A stretch of DNA of 63,376 bases, taken from assembly GCF_019396355.1 (NCBI RefSeq), contig NZ_JAHKRK010000020.1, forward strand, positions 1 through 63,376. The letters are read 5' to 3'. Source of the stretch: Pseudonocardia nigra. GTDB lineage: Bacteria; Actinomycetota; Actinomycetes; Mycobacteriales; Pseudonocardiaceae. Below the pieces are notes generated by a model that saw only the letters and a list, made by a program, of their open reading frames with translations, was not told the DNA's origin and made no database searches. The translations under genes were made by a program, and so were the position numbers. Positions 1 to 8,986 of the stretch are shown here, piece by piece (position 1 is the first letter of the stretch; each line of letters starts with the position of its first letter).

Positions 1-226
1 AGCTCGGCGAGCGTGTCCGCGGCCCAATACCAGCCATAAGTCGCCTCGCCCACCACCTCCGGGGCCTCACCGGCGCGGGCCATCACCTGCCGCAGGAACT
101 CCCGGTCGTTGGAGATCCGCACCGTCTTCCAACCGCTCGCCCGGACTCGGTCATCCGCACCAGCACCGACCGCCGCCGATGCAGATCGATCCCGACAATC
201 TGCCGTCCCGCGTACTGTTCGCTCAC
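1..226 (-). pseudogene. IS110-family transposase, N-terminal fragment with frameshift
   Basis: The minus strand begins at a GTG (226) with an AGGAGG ribosome site just upstream and encodes a GIDLHRRRSVLVRM stretch, the first Asp-bearing motif of the DEDD domain of IS110-type transposases. About 25 codons in, net two extra bases around 121-156 shift the frame. Downstream, another frame resumes the family sequence (VRISNDREFLRQVM, then EATYGWYW) and runs off the window edge. The copy is therefore probably inactive, unless the indels are sequence errors. IS110 elements lack conventional inverted repeats, so the 5-prime end of the element cannot be placed exactly. Confidence 0.75.
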
Positions 227-312
227 AAGGGACCTCCTCGAACCGTGGGACGTGCGCACCCCGAGCATGAGCCGGGAGTCACGAGGAGCGGAGGCCCCGC
301 TCCTTCATCACA

Positions 313-627
313 TCAGGCAGAGACGAGGTCGAGCAGGGCGATCGGGTCGGCGCCCTCGGTCTTGTGCCGCCAGCCGCTGCCCGCCGGGCTGTAGAGCGAC
401 CACATTCCCGGCGTCGGGTCGTCCAGGCGCAGCTGTGCGATGGCGGTGGACGACCACGCCGCCCCGAGCTCCGGGTAGGTGGGCGTCCTCCGGTCCAGGA
501 TCGTGACCTCCCGGCCCTGGATCGTGTAGCTGATCTGCCGCTGCTCGCGCTCGCTGTGGGAGACGCGGGCGGCGCACCACCTGGACAGCCGGGTGCGGAT
601 CTCCTCGGGCACGGCCATGCCCCGCAT
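313..627 (-). CDS. DUF3024 family protein
   Basis: This 104-residue protein has the features of the DUF3024 family: RWCAARV near the N-terminus, an ISYTIQGREVTI strand segment, and an IAQLRLDDPTPGMWSLY segment near the middle. No catalytic residues are known for the family and its function is unknown. The start at 627 has GGGAC upstream; an ATG three codons in (618) is also possible. It is divergent from the AhpD-like gene, with only 32 bases between the two starts, so both promoters must overlap there. Confidence 0.7.
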   Translation of the reverse strand: MRGMAVPEEIRTRLSRWCAARVSHSEREQRQISYTIQGREVTILDRRTPTYPELGAAWSSTAIAQLRLDDPTPGMWSLYSPAGSGWRHKTEGADPIALLDLVSA

Positions 628-659
628 CGTCCCGGTTCCAGGGGCTACCGTCGACCGCT

Positions 660-1238
660 ATGAGTGGAGACCGCGTGAGCCGGTTCGGCCACGTCGAGCT
701 GGAGGACATGCCCGAGGACCTGCAGAGCAGGATCGGGGCGATCGCCGAGAAGTCCGGCTTCGTCCCGAATGTGTTCCGGGCGCTCGCACGCCGGCCCGCC
801 GAGCTCCGGGCGTTCCTGGACTATCACGACGCCCTGATGGAGTCGTCCGACGGGCTCAGCAAAGCCGAGCGCGAACTGGTGGTCGTGGCCACCTCGGGGG
901 CCAACCACTGCACCTACTGCGTGGTGGCCCACGGTGCGATCCTGCGGGTCCGCACCAAGGACCCCGAGATCGCCGACCGGGTGGCGACCAACCCGTGGGG
1001 GGCCGAGTTGAGCCCGCGGGAGCGGGCCATCGTCGACCTGGCACTGCTGATCGCCACCGACTCGGCCGCGCTGAGCGACGCCGAGTTGGACGACGCGCGG
1101 ATGGCCGGGCTCACCGACGACGAGATCTGGGACGTCGGCGCGATCACCGCGCTGTTCGCGATGTCCAACCGGCTCGCCCACCTGACGGCGTTGCGCCCCA
1201 ACCCGGAGTTCTTCCTGATGGGGCGCCTGCCGAAGTAG
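660..1238 (+). CDS. AhpD-like / carboxymuconolactone decarboxylase-family peroxidase-related protein
   Basis: This 192-residue protein carries the redox motif C84-T-Y-C87 followed by H91, the CxxCxxxH signature of AhpD-like alkylhydroperoxidases within the carboxymuconolactone decarboxylase fold. Its length and C-terminus (N-P-E-F-F-L-M-G) fit the 'peroxidase-related enzyme' subgroup. It probably reduces peroxides through a cysteine pair; the electron donor is not evident. A TACCGT box lies eight bases before the ATG with no ribosome site, suggesting a leaderless or nearly leaderless transcript. The stop codon abuts the end of the convergent lipoprotein gene. Confidence 0.8.
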   Translation: MSGDRVSRFGHVELEDMPEDLQSRIGAIAEKSGFVPNVFRALARRPAELRAFLDYHDALMESSDGLSKAERELVVVATSGANHCTYCVVAHGAILRVRTKDPEIADRVATNPWGAELSPRERAIVDLALLIATDSAALSDAELDDARMAGLTDDEIWDVGAITALFAMSNRLAHLTALRPNPEFFLMGRLPK

Positions 1239-1767
1239 CTACTCGCAGCCGACCCCGTCGTTGTCACTGCCGTCGAGCCCGTAGACGTCCTCGCCGGTGA
1301 CGCGCACCGGGCCGGACACGTACGACGGGCCGTTCCCGGAACCGCCCTCGCAGTCGACGTCCTTCGGGTCGTTCGGCACGCACGGGTCGTAGTTCGGGTT
1401 GCAACCTCCGGACGCCCGCGGCTCCGGGTTCGACACCGCCTGCGGCTGGGGCTGCGGCTGGGGCTGCGGGTCGGGCTCGGGCTTCGGTTGCGGCTCGGGC
1501 TCCGGTGGCGGCGCGGCCGGCGACTTCGGCGGCGGGGCCGGCTGGGACTTCGGCGGCGGGGCGCCTGCGCGGGGGCGACCGGGGCGACCGTCGTCGGGGC
1601 CGGGGTCGTCGTCGGTGCGGGACGGTGGTGGGCGTGGCCTGCGCGGTGGTCGTCGGCGCCGCCGTCGTGGCGGCCTGCGCGGTGCCCAGCGTGGGCTCGG
1701 CACCGCCGCAGCCTGCCGTCAACACGAGCACGGCCGCGACGGCGGCGGGGAGCTTGCGAATGATCAC
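1239..1767 (-). pseudogene. Excalibur-type lipoprotein gene, broken by two frameshifts
   Basis: Three frames join into one plausible protein. It opens with a lipoprotein signal (LVLTAGC lipobox, GTG start at 1767), then a Thr/Pro linker, then a PQPQP/PKPEP-rich stretch. It ends in a Cys-rich tail (GCNPNYDPCVPNDPKDVDC, and DGSDNDGVGCE at the C-terminus) typical of calcium-binding excalibur modules. Two single-base losses, near 1625-1635 and 1555-1565, separate the frames, both in G or C runs. Repaired, it would be a surface lipoprotein of about 175 residues. Homopolymer positions make sequence error a real alternative to true decay. Confidence 0.65.
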
Positions 1768-1912
1768 TGGGGATCAATCGGGAACGGCGCACTGATCGTT
1801 TCGTGCGGTGCCGGGGAGTGTCTCTCCGCGATCAAGGCGGGGATGTCGCTGCTGAATCGGTGTAGGCCGACATCGGCGCCTTGATCAGCGGGTTCCCGCC
1901 CGGCTCAGGTGC

Positions 1913-2665
1913 TCAGGCGGGGTGCCGGTCGTGCAGCACGCGGGCGAGGAACGTGCGGGTCCGCTCGTGCTGCGGGTTCCCGACCACCTCGGCAGGGGGC
2001 CCCTGCTCCACCACCACTCCGCCGTCGATGAACAGCACCCGGTCCGCCACCTCGCGGGCGAACCCGATCTCGTGCGTCACCACGAGCATCGTCATGCCCT
2101 CGTCCGCCAGCTTGCGCATCACGTCGAGCACGTCCCCCACGAGCTCGGGGTCGAGCGCCGAGGTCGGCTCGTCGAACAGCATGACGGCCGGGTCCATCGA
2201 CAGCGCCCGCGCGATGGCGACGCGCTGCTGCTGGCCACCGGAGAGCTGCCCCGGCTGGGCGTTGACCTTCTCGCTGATCCCGACCCGCGCGAGGTTCGCC
2301 CGCGCCGTCTCCTCGGCCTCGGCCCGGCTCCGGCCCAGCACCCGCCGCTGGGCGATGGTGAGGTTGTCGAGCACGCTGAGGTGGCTGAACAGGTTGAACT
2401 GCTGGAACACCATCCCGGTGCTGCGGCGGGCGGCGTCGATGTCGACGTCGGGGTCGGTCATCTCGTGCCCGTCCACCACCACCGTGCCGCTGGTGGGGAC
2501 CTCCAGGAGGTTCACGCAGCGCAGCAGTGTCGACTTGCCGGAACCGGACGGGCCGATGATGCAGAGCACCTCGCCCCTGGCCACCTCGAGGTCGATGCCA
2601 CGGAGCACCTCGTTCGCGCCGAACGACTTGTGCAGATCGATGATCCGGACGATCGGCTCGGTCAC
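1913..2665 (-). CDS. Polar amino-acid ABC transporter ATP-binding protein
   Basis: A 250-residue GlnQ/HisP-type ATPase. Visible motifs are Walker [10 protein letters not shown] (residues 38-46), the signature LSGGQQQRV (141-149), Walker B VMLFDEPT (161-168) and the switch His198 in LVVTHE. It powers import with the permease and binding protein encoded immediately upstream on the same strand (order: binding protein, permease, ATPase). The specific substrate cannot be read from the ATPase. The 112-base gap from the permease is longer than the gap between the first two genes, but no terminator is evident in it. Confidence 0.93.
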   Translation of the reverse strand: MTEPIVRIIDLHKSFGANEVLRGIDLEVARGEVLCIIGPSGSGKSTLLRCVNLLEVPTSGTVVVDGHEMTDPDVDIDAARRSTGMVFQQFNLFSHLSVLDNLTIAQRRVLGRSRAEAEETARANLARVGISEKVNAQPGQLSGGQQQRVAIARALSMDPAVMLFDEPTSALDPELVGDVLDVMRKLADEGMTMLVVTHEIGFAREVADRVLFIDGGVVVEQGPPAEVVGNPQHERTRTFLARVLHDRHPA

Positions 2666-2777
2666 CGCACTCCCTCGCTGTGCCTACCCACCCCGCCGGC
2701 TCCGCCGGCTGCCGTCCCCCGGTGCTCGGTCGGCGGTTCGCACCGGTGCTGTGCCCATGATTCGCTCGCAAGCTCGC

Positions 2778-3584
2778 TCATACCTCGGCCCCCTTCGGCA
2801 TCCCGGCGCTGCCGTACCGGCGCTCCAGTCGGCGGGCCAGGTAGCCCAGCGGGAGCGTGATGATCAGGTAGCAGAGCCCGACCAGGAGGACCGGGGTGAG
2901 GCTGCGCTCCTGGTTCAGCGCCGTCCGGCCGAACTGGGCCAGCTCCTGCTGCTCGAGCGTGGAGCCGAGGAAGAACGCGAGCGACGAGTCCTTGGTGAGC
3001 AGGATCAGCTCGTTGGTCAGCGGCGGCAGCACGATGCGGAACGCCTGCGGCACCACGATGAACGACATCGTCTTGGCGGGCGACATCGCGAGCGACTGGG
3101 CCGCCTCGACCTGGCCGCGGGGAACCGCCTGGATGCCCGCGCGGATCGTCTCCGCGATGTACGCGGAACCCACCAGCCCGAGCGCGATCATGATCGACAG
3201 GTTGCGGTCGAGGATCACGCCGAACGCGAGCGGGACGGCGACGCCGACCCCGATGAACACCAGCAGGGCCGGCAGCCCGCGGAAGAACTCGATGTATGCG
3301 GCGGCCACGATCCGGTACACGGCCACCGACGACAGCCGCATCAGCGCGAGCACGAGGCCGAGCGCGAACCCGAGCCCGAACCCGAGTGCGGTGTAGATGA
3401 TCGTGTTCTTGAGGGCGATCGTGAAGACCTCGGGCATGAGGTTCACGGCGACCTGGACGTTGAAGAAGGAACGGCCGATCTGGGACCAGTCGGCGGTGAA
3501 CGCGGCCACCAGGACGACGGCGAGCGCGATCGCGTACTGGATTCCGCGGGAGGCCCTGGCGCGCTGGCGACGGGTGAGTGCCAT
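2778..3584 (-). CDS. Polar amino-acid ABC transporter permease
   Basis: This 268-residue HisM/GlnP-type inner-membrane permease has several hydrophobic segments. Its EAA loop is in the segment beginning EAAQSLAMSPAKT, which docks onto the ATPase. The ATG at 3584 (MALTRRQRARASR) lies eight bases after the binding-protein stop and is preferred over an upstream in-frame start that would overlap that gene. The basic N-terminus followed by a hydrophobic helix fits a cytoplasmic start. It is the only permease in the operon, so the channel is probably a homodimer. Confidence 0.9.
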   Translation of the reverse strand: MALTRRQRARASRGIQYAIALAVVLVAAFTADWSQIGRSFFNVQVAVNLMPEVFTIALKNTIIYTALGFGLGFALGLVLALMRLSSVAVYRIVAAAYIEFFRGLPALLVFIGVGVAVPLAFGVILDRNLSIMIALGLVGSAYIAETIRAGIQAVPRGQVEAAQSLAMSPAKTMSFIVVPQAFRIVLPPLTNELILLTKDSSLAFFLGSTLEQQELAQFGRTALNQERSLTPVLLVGLCYLIITLPLGYLARRLERRYGSAGMPKGAEV

Positions 3585-3592
3585 CGAGCGCG

Positions 3593-4402
3593 TCAGCCCT
3601 GGCTCGGGGCCTGGCCGAACCACTTCTCGTAGATGCGGTCGTAGGTCCCGTCGGACTTGGTCTGGGCGATCGTCTCGTTGACCACCTCGAGCAGCGCGGT
3701 GTTGCCGGTGCGGACACCGAACCCGTACTGCTCGCCGGTGTCGAACTCCGTGGTCACCTCGAGCCCGGGGTTCTTCTTGGCGAAGTCGAGCAGCGGACCG
3801 TTGTCGTTGATGGCCGCGTCGACGGTGCCGGTCTGCACGGCGGTAAGCAGCAGCCCGAGGTCCTCGAACACCACGAGCTCGGCGCCCTGGACGTTCTCCT
3901 GGGCGTAGGTCTGTCCCGTCGTACCGTTCTGCACACCCAGCCGCTTGCCCGCGAGGCCGCTCGCGTCGGTGATACCCGAGTCGGCCGGGACGAGCAGGGC
4001 CTGGGTCGCCTCGAAGTAGGGGTCGGAGAAGTCGAGGTTCTGCTCACGCGTCTCGGTGATCGTCATGGCGGCCGCGGCGATGTCGCACTTGCCCGTGTCG
4101 AGATCGGCCCCGGACTGGATCGTGTCGAACGGCGTGTCGATGATCGTCTGCTCCACGCCGAGCTTCTGCGCGACGAGGTCGACCATGTCCACGTCGAAGC
4201 CGACGATCTCGTCGCCCTGCTGGAACTGGAACGGTTCGTACGGCAGGTGCGTGCAGGTGGTCAGCTGCCCGTCGTTGACCAGGTCCACCTCGCCGTTCCC
4301 ACCCTGGGCCGCCGGTTCACTGCTCCCCCCACAGCCCGCGAGAACGACGGCGAGCGCGGCCGCGGCGAGCGCAGCCGGCAATGATCGGGAGCTGGGCGAC
4401 AC
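3593..4402 (-). CDS. Amino-acid ABC transporter substrate-binding lipoprotein
   Basis: A 269-residue family-3 solute-binding protein. The GTG at 4402 is chosen because GGAGGTCACC precedes it directly and it gives a clean lipoprotein signal with the lipobox LAGC. The mature part shows the type-3 core: YEPFQFQQGDEIVGFDVDMV, AAAAMTITETREQNLDFSDPY, and a C-terminal YDRIYEKWFG. These are typical of glutamine/polar amino-acid receptors anchored outside the membrane. It is the first gene of the import operon. Confidence 0.9.
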   Translation of the reverse strand: MSPSSRSLPAALAAAALAVVLAGCGGSSEPAAQGGNGEVDLVNDGQLTTCTHLPYEPFQFQQGDEIVGFDVDMVDLVAQKLGVEQTIIDTPFDTIQSGADLDTGKCDIAAAAMTITETREQNLDFSDPYFEATQALLVPADSGITDASGLAGKRLGVQNGTTGQTYAQENVQGAELVVFEDLGLLLTAVQTGTVDAAINDNGPLLDFAKKNPGLEVTTEFDTGEQYGFGVRTGNTALLEVVNETIAQTKSDGTYDRIYEKWFGQAPSQG

Positions 4403-4616
4403 GGTGACCTCCGGTCTTGTGGACGGCGAGTAGGCGGGAATGCTGCCATCTCGCCGACTCCTGGACACCTCGGGCCGGGTCACCGTTGCGTGACGTCACC
4501 GTCCGTGATTCCCGCGGTTCCACGCGTGACGGCCCGGCTAGGTTGGGTACTCCCGGAACCACGACACGCCGACCGGGCGTTGTACCGCTGAGAGCACCAC
4601 ACGACGGAGGACCGCA

Positions 4617-4997
4617 ATGCCCCTGTTCAGGAAGCTGGCCACGCTCGCGACGGCTGCCGAGGCCGCGCGGCGCTACGCCAAGAACAACCCGGAGAAGGCA
4701 GGCAAGTACCTCGACCAGGCCGCTGCCTTCGTCGACAAGCAGACGAAGGGCAGGTACTCGGGCCAGATCAGCGGCGTGGCACAGAAGGCGAAGAACGTGG
4801 CGGGGATCCGTCACACGCCGGGCCACGGCGCCACCGGCAACGGCCAGACCCAGGGCTACGACCAGAACGCCGGGTTCGGCAAGACCGCCGGCTACAGCGA
4901 GCCGCCCACGCCGCCCACGCCGCCCACGCCGCCCCAGGCCGCGCCGAACCCCTCGCCGCAGCCCGGTCAGCCCTACCCCGGCACGCCGGAGCGCTGA
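4617..4997 (+). CDS. MT0933/Rv0909-type antitoxin-like small protein
   Basis: A 126-residue protein preceded by GACGGAGGACCGCA. Residues 1-60 resemble the short helical family annotated as antitoxin MT0933 (KYLDQAAAFVDKQTKGRYSGQI). The rest is a low-complexity tail with a PPTPPTPPTPP run and Gly/Gln-rich segments. No toxin partner gene is adjacent, so an antitoxin role is not supported by context. The helical part could equally be a small structural or DNA-associated protein. It ends shortly before a perfect hairpin. Confidence 0.55.
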   Translation: MPLFRKLATLATAAEAARRYAKNNPEKAGKYLDQAAAFVDKQTKGRYSGQISGVAQKAKNVAGIRHTPGHGATGNGQTQGYDQNAGFGKTAGYSEPPTPPTPPTPPQAAPNPSPQPGQPYPGTPER

Positions 4998-5039
4998 GGC
5001 GGGCTCGCGGAGCGATCACCTTTCGCTGAGCAGCCGGGC

Positions 5040-5079
5040 CACGAACGGCACGTCCCGACGCCGGGACGTGCCGTTCGTG
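5040..5079. terminator. Perfect 18-bp palindrome, likely terminator
   Basis: Arms 5040-5057 and 5062-5079 are perfectly complementary with a 4-base loop and contain CGAACGGCACG. It follows the small 4617-4997 gene and precedes the dehydrogenase operon. It has no U-run, as usual in high-GC actinobacteria. It belongs to a palindrome family also seen at 8936, 18885 and 44056. Confidence 0.7.
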
Positions 5080-5236
5080 CGTTCGTGGCCGGTGCTCCCC
5101 GGCGAGCGCCCGCTCGTGTCAGGATGACGCCGAAGCGCCGGATCGTGGCCACCCTCACCCGGGCGTCGTGATCCGGCCGGGCCCGTCCCGCGCCCGCCAC
5201 GAACGGTCGCGGGTCCGTGAGCACGAGGAGGCATCC

Positions 5237-6439
5237 ATGTCCGTCCCGCACGAGTGGACCCCGTCGGAAACACCGACGCCATCGGGGCCGCGCCCCAGCC
5301 GCGAGCAGGTGGTCGCCGGGCTGAAGGCCACCGACGAGGGCGGCGCCGATCTCGTCCAGCTCCTCACCCCGGAGGGCGAGCGGGTCAGCGACTCGCGCTT
5401 CGACAGCTATGCGGCCGACGTCGACGTGGCCGCGCTGCAGGCGCTCTACCGCGACATGGTGCTGGTGCGCCGGTTCGACCGCGAGGGCAACGCGCTGCAG
5501 CGCCAGGGCCAGCTGGGCATCTGGGTGCCGCTGCTCGGGCAGGAGGCGGCGCAGATCGGGGCGGGCCGCGCGCTGCAGCCCCAGGACATGGCGTTCCCGT
5601 CCTACCGGGAGCACGGGGTGGCGTGGACCCGCGGGATCGACCCCACCGAGCTGCTCGGCATCTTCCGCGGCACCGACCACGGCAGCTGGGACCCGAAGTC
5701 CGCGGGCTTCCACCTGTACACGATCGTCATCGGCAACCAGTGCCTCAACGCGGCCGGCTACGGGATGGGGCAGCGCTTCGAGGGCAAGGTCGGCGAGGAC
5801 CCGGACGCCGAGGCCACGATCTGCTTCTTCGGCGACGGCGCCACCAGCCAGGGCGACGTCCACGAGGGCTTCGTCTGGGCGGCGGTCTACGACGCCCCGC
5901 TCGTCTTCTACTGCCAGAACAACCAGTGGGCCATCTCCGAGCCCACCGAGCGCCAGACCCGCGTCCCGCTCTACAAGCGGGCCACCGGGTACGGCTTCCC
6001 CGGCATCCGGGTCGACGGCAACGACGTGCTGGCCTGCCTGGCCGTCACGCGCTGGGCGCTGGAGGAGTGCCGCACCGGCAACGGCCCGGTCCTGATCGAG
6101 GCGTTCACCTACCGCATGGACGCCCACACCACCTCCGACGACCCCACCCGCTACCGGCTGGCCGACGAGCTGGAGCTGTGGAAGCTCAAGGACCCGATCG
6201 AGCGGGTGCGGGTGAACCTCGTGCGCGAGCACGGGGTGGAGCAGGAGTTCTTCGACGGCGTGCAGGCCGAGTCGGACGAGCTGGCCGAGCGGTTCCGCAG
6301 CTTCTGCCGTGAGATGCCGCAGCCTGCGCCGGACCGGATGTTCTCCGAGGTGTACGCGGAGGCCTCGCCCGTCCTGGACGCACAGCGCGAGGCGTATCTG
6401 AAGTACCACGAGTCCTTCGAGACGGAGGGGTCGCGCTGA
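5237..6439 (+). CDS. 2-oxoacid dehydrogenase E1 component, alpha subunit
   Basis: This 400-residue thiamine-diphosphate enzyme catalyses decarboxylation of a 2-oxoacid and reductive acylation of the E2 lipoyl arm. The ThDP/Mg motif runs from GDGATSQGD (from about residue 199) to the Asn pair (about 228). The FPSYREHGVAW and AEPTERQ-like loops match the branched-chain/pyruvate E1 alpha family. The ATG at 5237 follows GAGGAGGCATCC. The gene overlaps the E1 beta start by one base (TGATG). Split alpha/beta subunits and gene order resemble actinobacterial bkdABC; pyruvate versus branched-chain specificity is not settled by sequence alone. Confidence 0.92.
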   Translation: MSVPHEWTPSETPTPSGPRPSREQVVAGLKATDEGGADLVQLLTPEGERVSDSRFDSYAADVDVAALQALYRDMVLVRRFDREGNALQRQGQLGIWVPLLGQEAAQIGAGRALQPQDMAFPSYREHGVAWTRGIDPTELLGIFRGTDHGSWDPKSAGFHLYTIVIGNQCLNAAGYGMGQRFEGKVGEDPDAEATICFFGDGATSQGDVHEGFVWAAVYDAPLVFYCQNNQWAISEPTERQTRVPLYKRATGYGFPGIRVDGNDVLACLAVTRWALEECRTGNGPVLIEAFTYRMDAHTTSDDPTRYRLADELELWKLKDPIERVRVNLVREHGVEQEFFDGVQAESDELAERFRSFCREMPQPAPDRMFSEVYAEASPVLDAQREAYLKYHESFETEGSR

Positions 6440-7413
6440 TGACCGCGATGACGATGGCGAAGGCCCTCAACGACGGGTTGCGCGCCGCGATGGAGCGCGA
6501 CCCCAAGGTGCTCGTCATGGGCGAGGACGTCGGCAAGCTCGGCGGCGTGTTCCGGGTCACCGACGGGCTGCAGAAGGACTTCGGCGAGCAGCGTGTGCTC
6601 GACACGCCGCTCGCGGAGTCGGGGATCATCGGCACCGCCGTCGGCCTGGCGATCCGCGGCTTCCGGCCGGTGTGCGAGATCCAGTTCGACGGGTTCGTCT
6701 TCCCCGGCTACGACCAGATCGTCTCCCAGCTCGCGAAGCTGCACTTCCGCTCGCAGGGCAAGGTGAAGATGCCGGTGGTCGTGCGCATCCCGTTCGGTGG
6801 CGGGATCGGCGCCGTCGAGCACCACAGCGAGTCGCCCGAGGCGCTGTTCGCACACGTGGCCGGGCTCAAGGTGGTGGCCTGCTCGAACGCGGTCGACGCC
6901 TACTGGATGATCCAGCAGGCGATCGCGTCCGACGACCCGGTGATCTTCTTCGAGCCCAAGCGGCGCTACTGGGAGAAGGCGGAGGTCGATCCCGACGCCA
7001 CCCCGCCGCCGCTGTACTCGTCGCGGGTCGTCCGGCCGGGCAGCACGCTCACGCTCGCCTCCTACGGCGCCGAGCTGAAGACGTGCCTGGAGGCCGCCAC
7101 CGCGGCCGGGGAGGACGGCCACGACCTCGAGGTGATCGACCTGCGCACGCTGTCCCCGCTGGACCTCGACCCCGTCCTGGACTCGGTGCGCCGCACCGGC
7201 AGGCTGGTCGTGGTCGCCGAGTCGCCGTCCGAGGTGTCGGTGGCCGCCGAGGTGGCCGCCAGGGTGCAGGAGCAGTGCTTCCACTCGCTGGAGGCGCCGG
7301 TGCTGCGGGTGTGCGGGTTCGACACCCCCTACCCGCCGTCGCGCTGCGAGGACGACTACCTCCCCGACCTCGACCGGGTGCTCGACGCCGTCGACCGCTC
7401 GCTGGCCTGGTGA
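6439..7413 (+). CDS. 2-oxoacid dehydrogenase E1 component, beta subunit
   Basis: A 324-residue transketolase-like beta subunit. The N-terminal MALNDGLRAAM-like segment and the GEDVGKLGGVFRVTDGLQ motif are diagnostic, as is the C-terminal domain ending in PYPPSRCEDDYLPD. It forms an alpha2beta2 tetramer with the preceding gene product and helps build the ThDP pocket. Its start codon shares a base with the alpha stop, which implies translational coupling. The E2 gene follows six bases after the stop. Confidence 0.93.
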   Translation: MTAMTMAKALNDGLRAAMERDPKVLVMGEDVGKLGGVFRVTDGLQKDFGEQRVLDTPLAESGIIGTAVGLAIRGFRPVCEIQFDGFVFPGYDQIVSQLAKLHFRSQGKVKMPVVVRIPFGGGIGAVEHHSESPEALFAHVAGLKVVACSNAVDAYWMIQQAIASDDPVIFFEPKRRYWEKAEVDPDATPPPLYSSRVVRPGSTLTLASYGAELKTCLEAATAAGEDGHDLEVIDLRTLSPLDLDPVLDSVRRTGRLVVVAESPSEVSVAAEVAARVQEQCFHSLEAPVLRVCGFDTPYPPSRCEDDYLPDLDRVLDAVDRSLAW

Positions 7414-7419
7414 TCGAGG

Positions 7420-8820
7420 ATGCGTAGAGAGTTCGCGGTGCCCGACGTCGGCGAGGGTCTGACGGAGGCCGAGGTCGTCGGCTGGCGGGTGGCCCCGGGC
7501 GACACCGTCACCGTCAACCAGATCATCGTCGAGATCGAGACGGCCAAGGCGGCCGTGGAGCTGCCGTGCCCGTGGGCGGGCACGGTCGGCGAGCTGCTCG
7601 TCGAGGTGGGGCAGACCGTCGACGTCGGCGCGCCGATCATCACGATCGAGACCGCGGAGGCGGGTTCGGCCCCCGCGCCCGCCCAGGGCGCCGCCGAACC
7701 GACGGGTGAGGGCGGCGCCAAGATCGGCGAGGCCGGCGCCGACGGGCGGATCGCCACGCTGGTCGGTTACGGCCCGCGCGCCGGTTCGGTCAAGCGCCGG
7801 CCCCGGCGCTCCACGGCGGAGCCGGTGGCACAGGGGGCGGCTGCCCGGGCGAGCACGCCACCCGCCGCACCGCCTGAGTCCCCCGCATCCCCGGAGCCCA
7901 TGGCGGCCGAGCCCGCCGGCGGGAGCTCGAACGGCGCCCCGGCGGCCGGTGGGCTCGTGCCGCTGGCCAAGCCGCCGGTCCGCAAGCTCGCCAAGGACCT
8001 GGGCGTCGACCTGCGGGAGGTCACCGCCACCGGGGACGGCGGCGTGATCACCCGCGCCGACGTGGAGGCGTACGCCGCAGGTGGTACCGCCGCGCCGGAG
8101 CCCGCCGCCGCCCCGAGCGTCGGCGGCGTCCGGCGGGAGCCGATCCGCGGCGTCCGCAAGGCCACCGCGGCGGCGATGGTGAGCAGCGCGTTCACCGCCC
8201 CGCACGTCACCGAGTTCCTCGCCGTCGACGTCACGGAGACGATGGCGCTGCGCGACCGGCTGCGCGCCACCCGCGAGTACGCCGACGTGCGGCTGACGCC
8301 GCTGGCGTTCGTCGCGAAGGCGGTCTGCCTCGCGGCGCGGCGCACCCCGGAGGTCAACGCCCACTGGGACGAGGCGGCAGGCGAGATCGTCTACCACGAC
8401 CGGGTGCAGCTGGGGATCGCCGCGGCCACCCCGCGCGGGCTGATCGTGCCGAAGGTCCGCGACGCCGACACGCTCTCCCTGCGCGACCTGGCGGCGGCGC
8501 TCGGCGAGCTCACGGCCACGGCGCGGGCCGGGAAGACCCCGCCCGCCGACCTGGTCGGTGGCACGTTCACGATCACGAACGTCGGGGTGTTCGGCGTCGA
8601 CACCGGCACGCCGATCCTCAACCCGGGTGAGGCGGGCATCCTGGCCGTCGGCTCGATCAAGCAGGCGCCGTGGGTGGTCGACGGGGAGCTGGCGGTTCGC
8701 ACCGTGTGCCAGCTCGCGCTGTCGTTCGACCACCGCCTGGTCGACGGCGAGCAGGGCTCCCGGTTCCTGGCCGACGTGGGCGCGCTGCTGACGGACCCGG
8801 GCCTGGCCCTCACCTGGTAG
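7420..8820 (+). CDS. Dihydrolipoamide acyltransferase (E2 component)
   Basis: A 466-residue E2 with a single lipoyl domain (lipoyl lysine K43 in ETAKA), an Ala/Pro-rich linker and a peripheral-subunit-binding domain (about 178-215, VRKLAKDLGVDLREV). It ends in the acyltransferase domain with catalytic H438 in SFDHRLVDG. It passes the acyl group from E1 to CoA. No E3 dihydrolipoamide dehydrogenase gene is nearby, so E3 must be shared with another complex. A perfect-arm hairpin follows the stop, closing the operon. Confidence 0.93.
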   Translation: MRREFAVPDVGEGLTEAEVVGWRVAPGDTVTVNQIIVEIETAKAAVELPCPWAGTVGELLVEVGQTVDVGAPIITIETAEAGSAPAPAQGAAEPTGEGGAKIGEAGADGRIATLVGYGPRAGSVKRRPRRSTAEPVAQGAAARASTPPAAPPESPASPEPMAAEPAGGSSNGAPAAGGLVPLAKPPVRKLAKDLGVDLREVTATGDGGVITRADVEAYAAGGTAAPEPAAAPSVGGVRREPIRGVRKATAAAMVSSAFTAPHVTEFLAVDVTETMALRDRLRATREYADVRLTPLAFVAKAVCLAARRTPEVNAHWDEAAGEIVYHDRVQLGIAAATPRGLIVPKVRDADTLSLRDLAAALGELTATARAGKTPPADLVGGTFTITNVGVFGVDTGTPILNPGEAGILAVGSIKQAPWVVDGELAVRTVCQLALSFDHRLVDGEQGSRFLADVGALLTDPGLALTW

Positions 8821-8832
8821 CCGGCCCTCGGT

Positions 8833-8885
8833 GTCAGGAAAGCCACGTTGCTGTCGTTCAGCGTCAGGAACGTGGCTTTCCTGAC
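8833..8885. terminator. Inverted repeat after the dehydrogenase operon
   Basis: Arms 8833-8849 and 8869-8885 (GTCAGGAAAGCCACGTT and its complement) are perfect over 17 bases with a 19-base loop. It sits 12 bases after the E2 stop and is the likely terminator. The same arm sequence recurs at 26674-26723. Confidence 0.7.
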
Positions 8886-8935
8886 GGTTCGGCAGGCCTG
8901 ATCACTCGCTGACACCCATCCGTGACCCTTCGTCG

Positions 8936-8986
8936 GGAGCACGAACGGCATCTCGTGCGTTACTAGAGGCATGCCGTTCGTGCTCC
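8936..8986. repeat. 16-bp inverted repeat overlapping the fxsA-like start codon
   Basis: Arms 8936-8951 and 8971-8986 are perfect complements containing CACGAACGGCAT, separated by 19 bases. The right arm contains the ATG and first codons of the next gene. In mRNA the start could pair with the left arm if the transcript begins upstream of it. Confidence 0.7.

Noticed and set aside
1881..3632. Very long plus-strand open frame opposite the ABC importer genes
   Set aside because: It is the antisense frame of well-defined ABC genes; its protein has biased Arg/Ser/His content and no family features.
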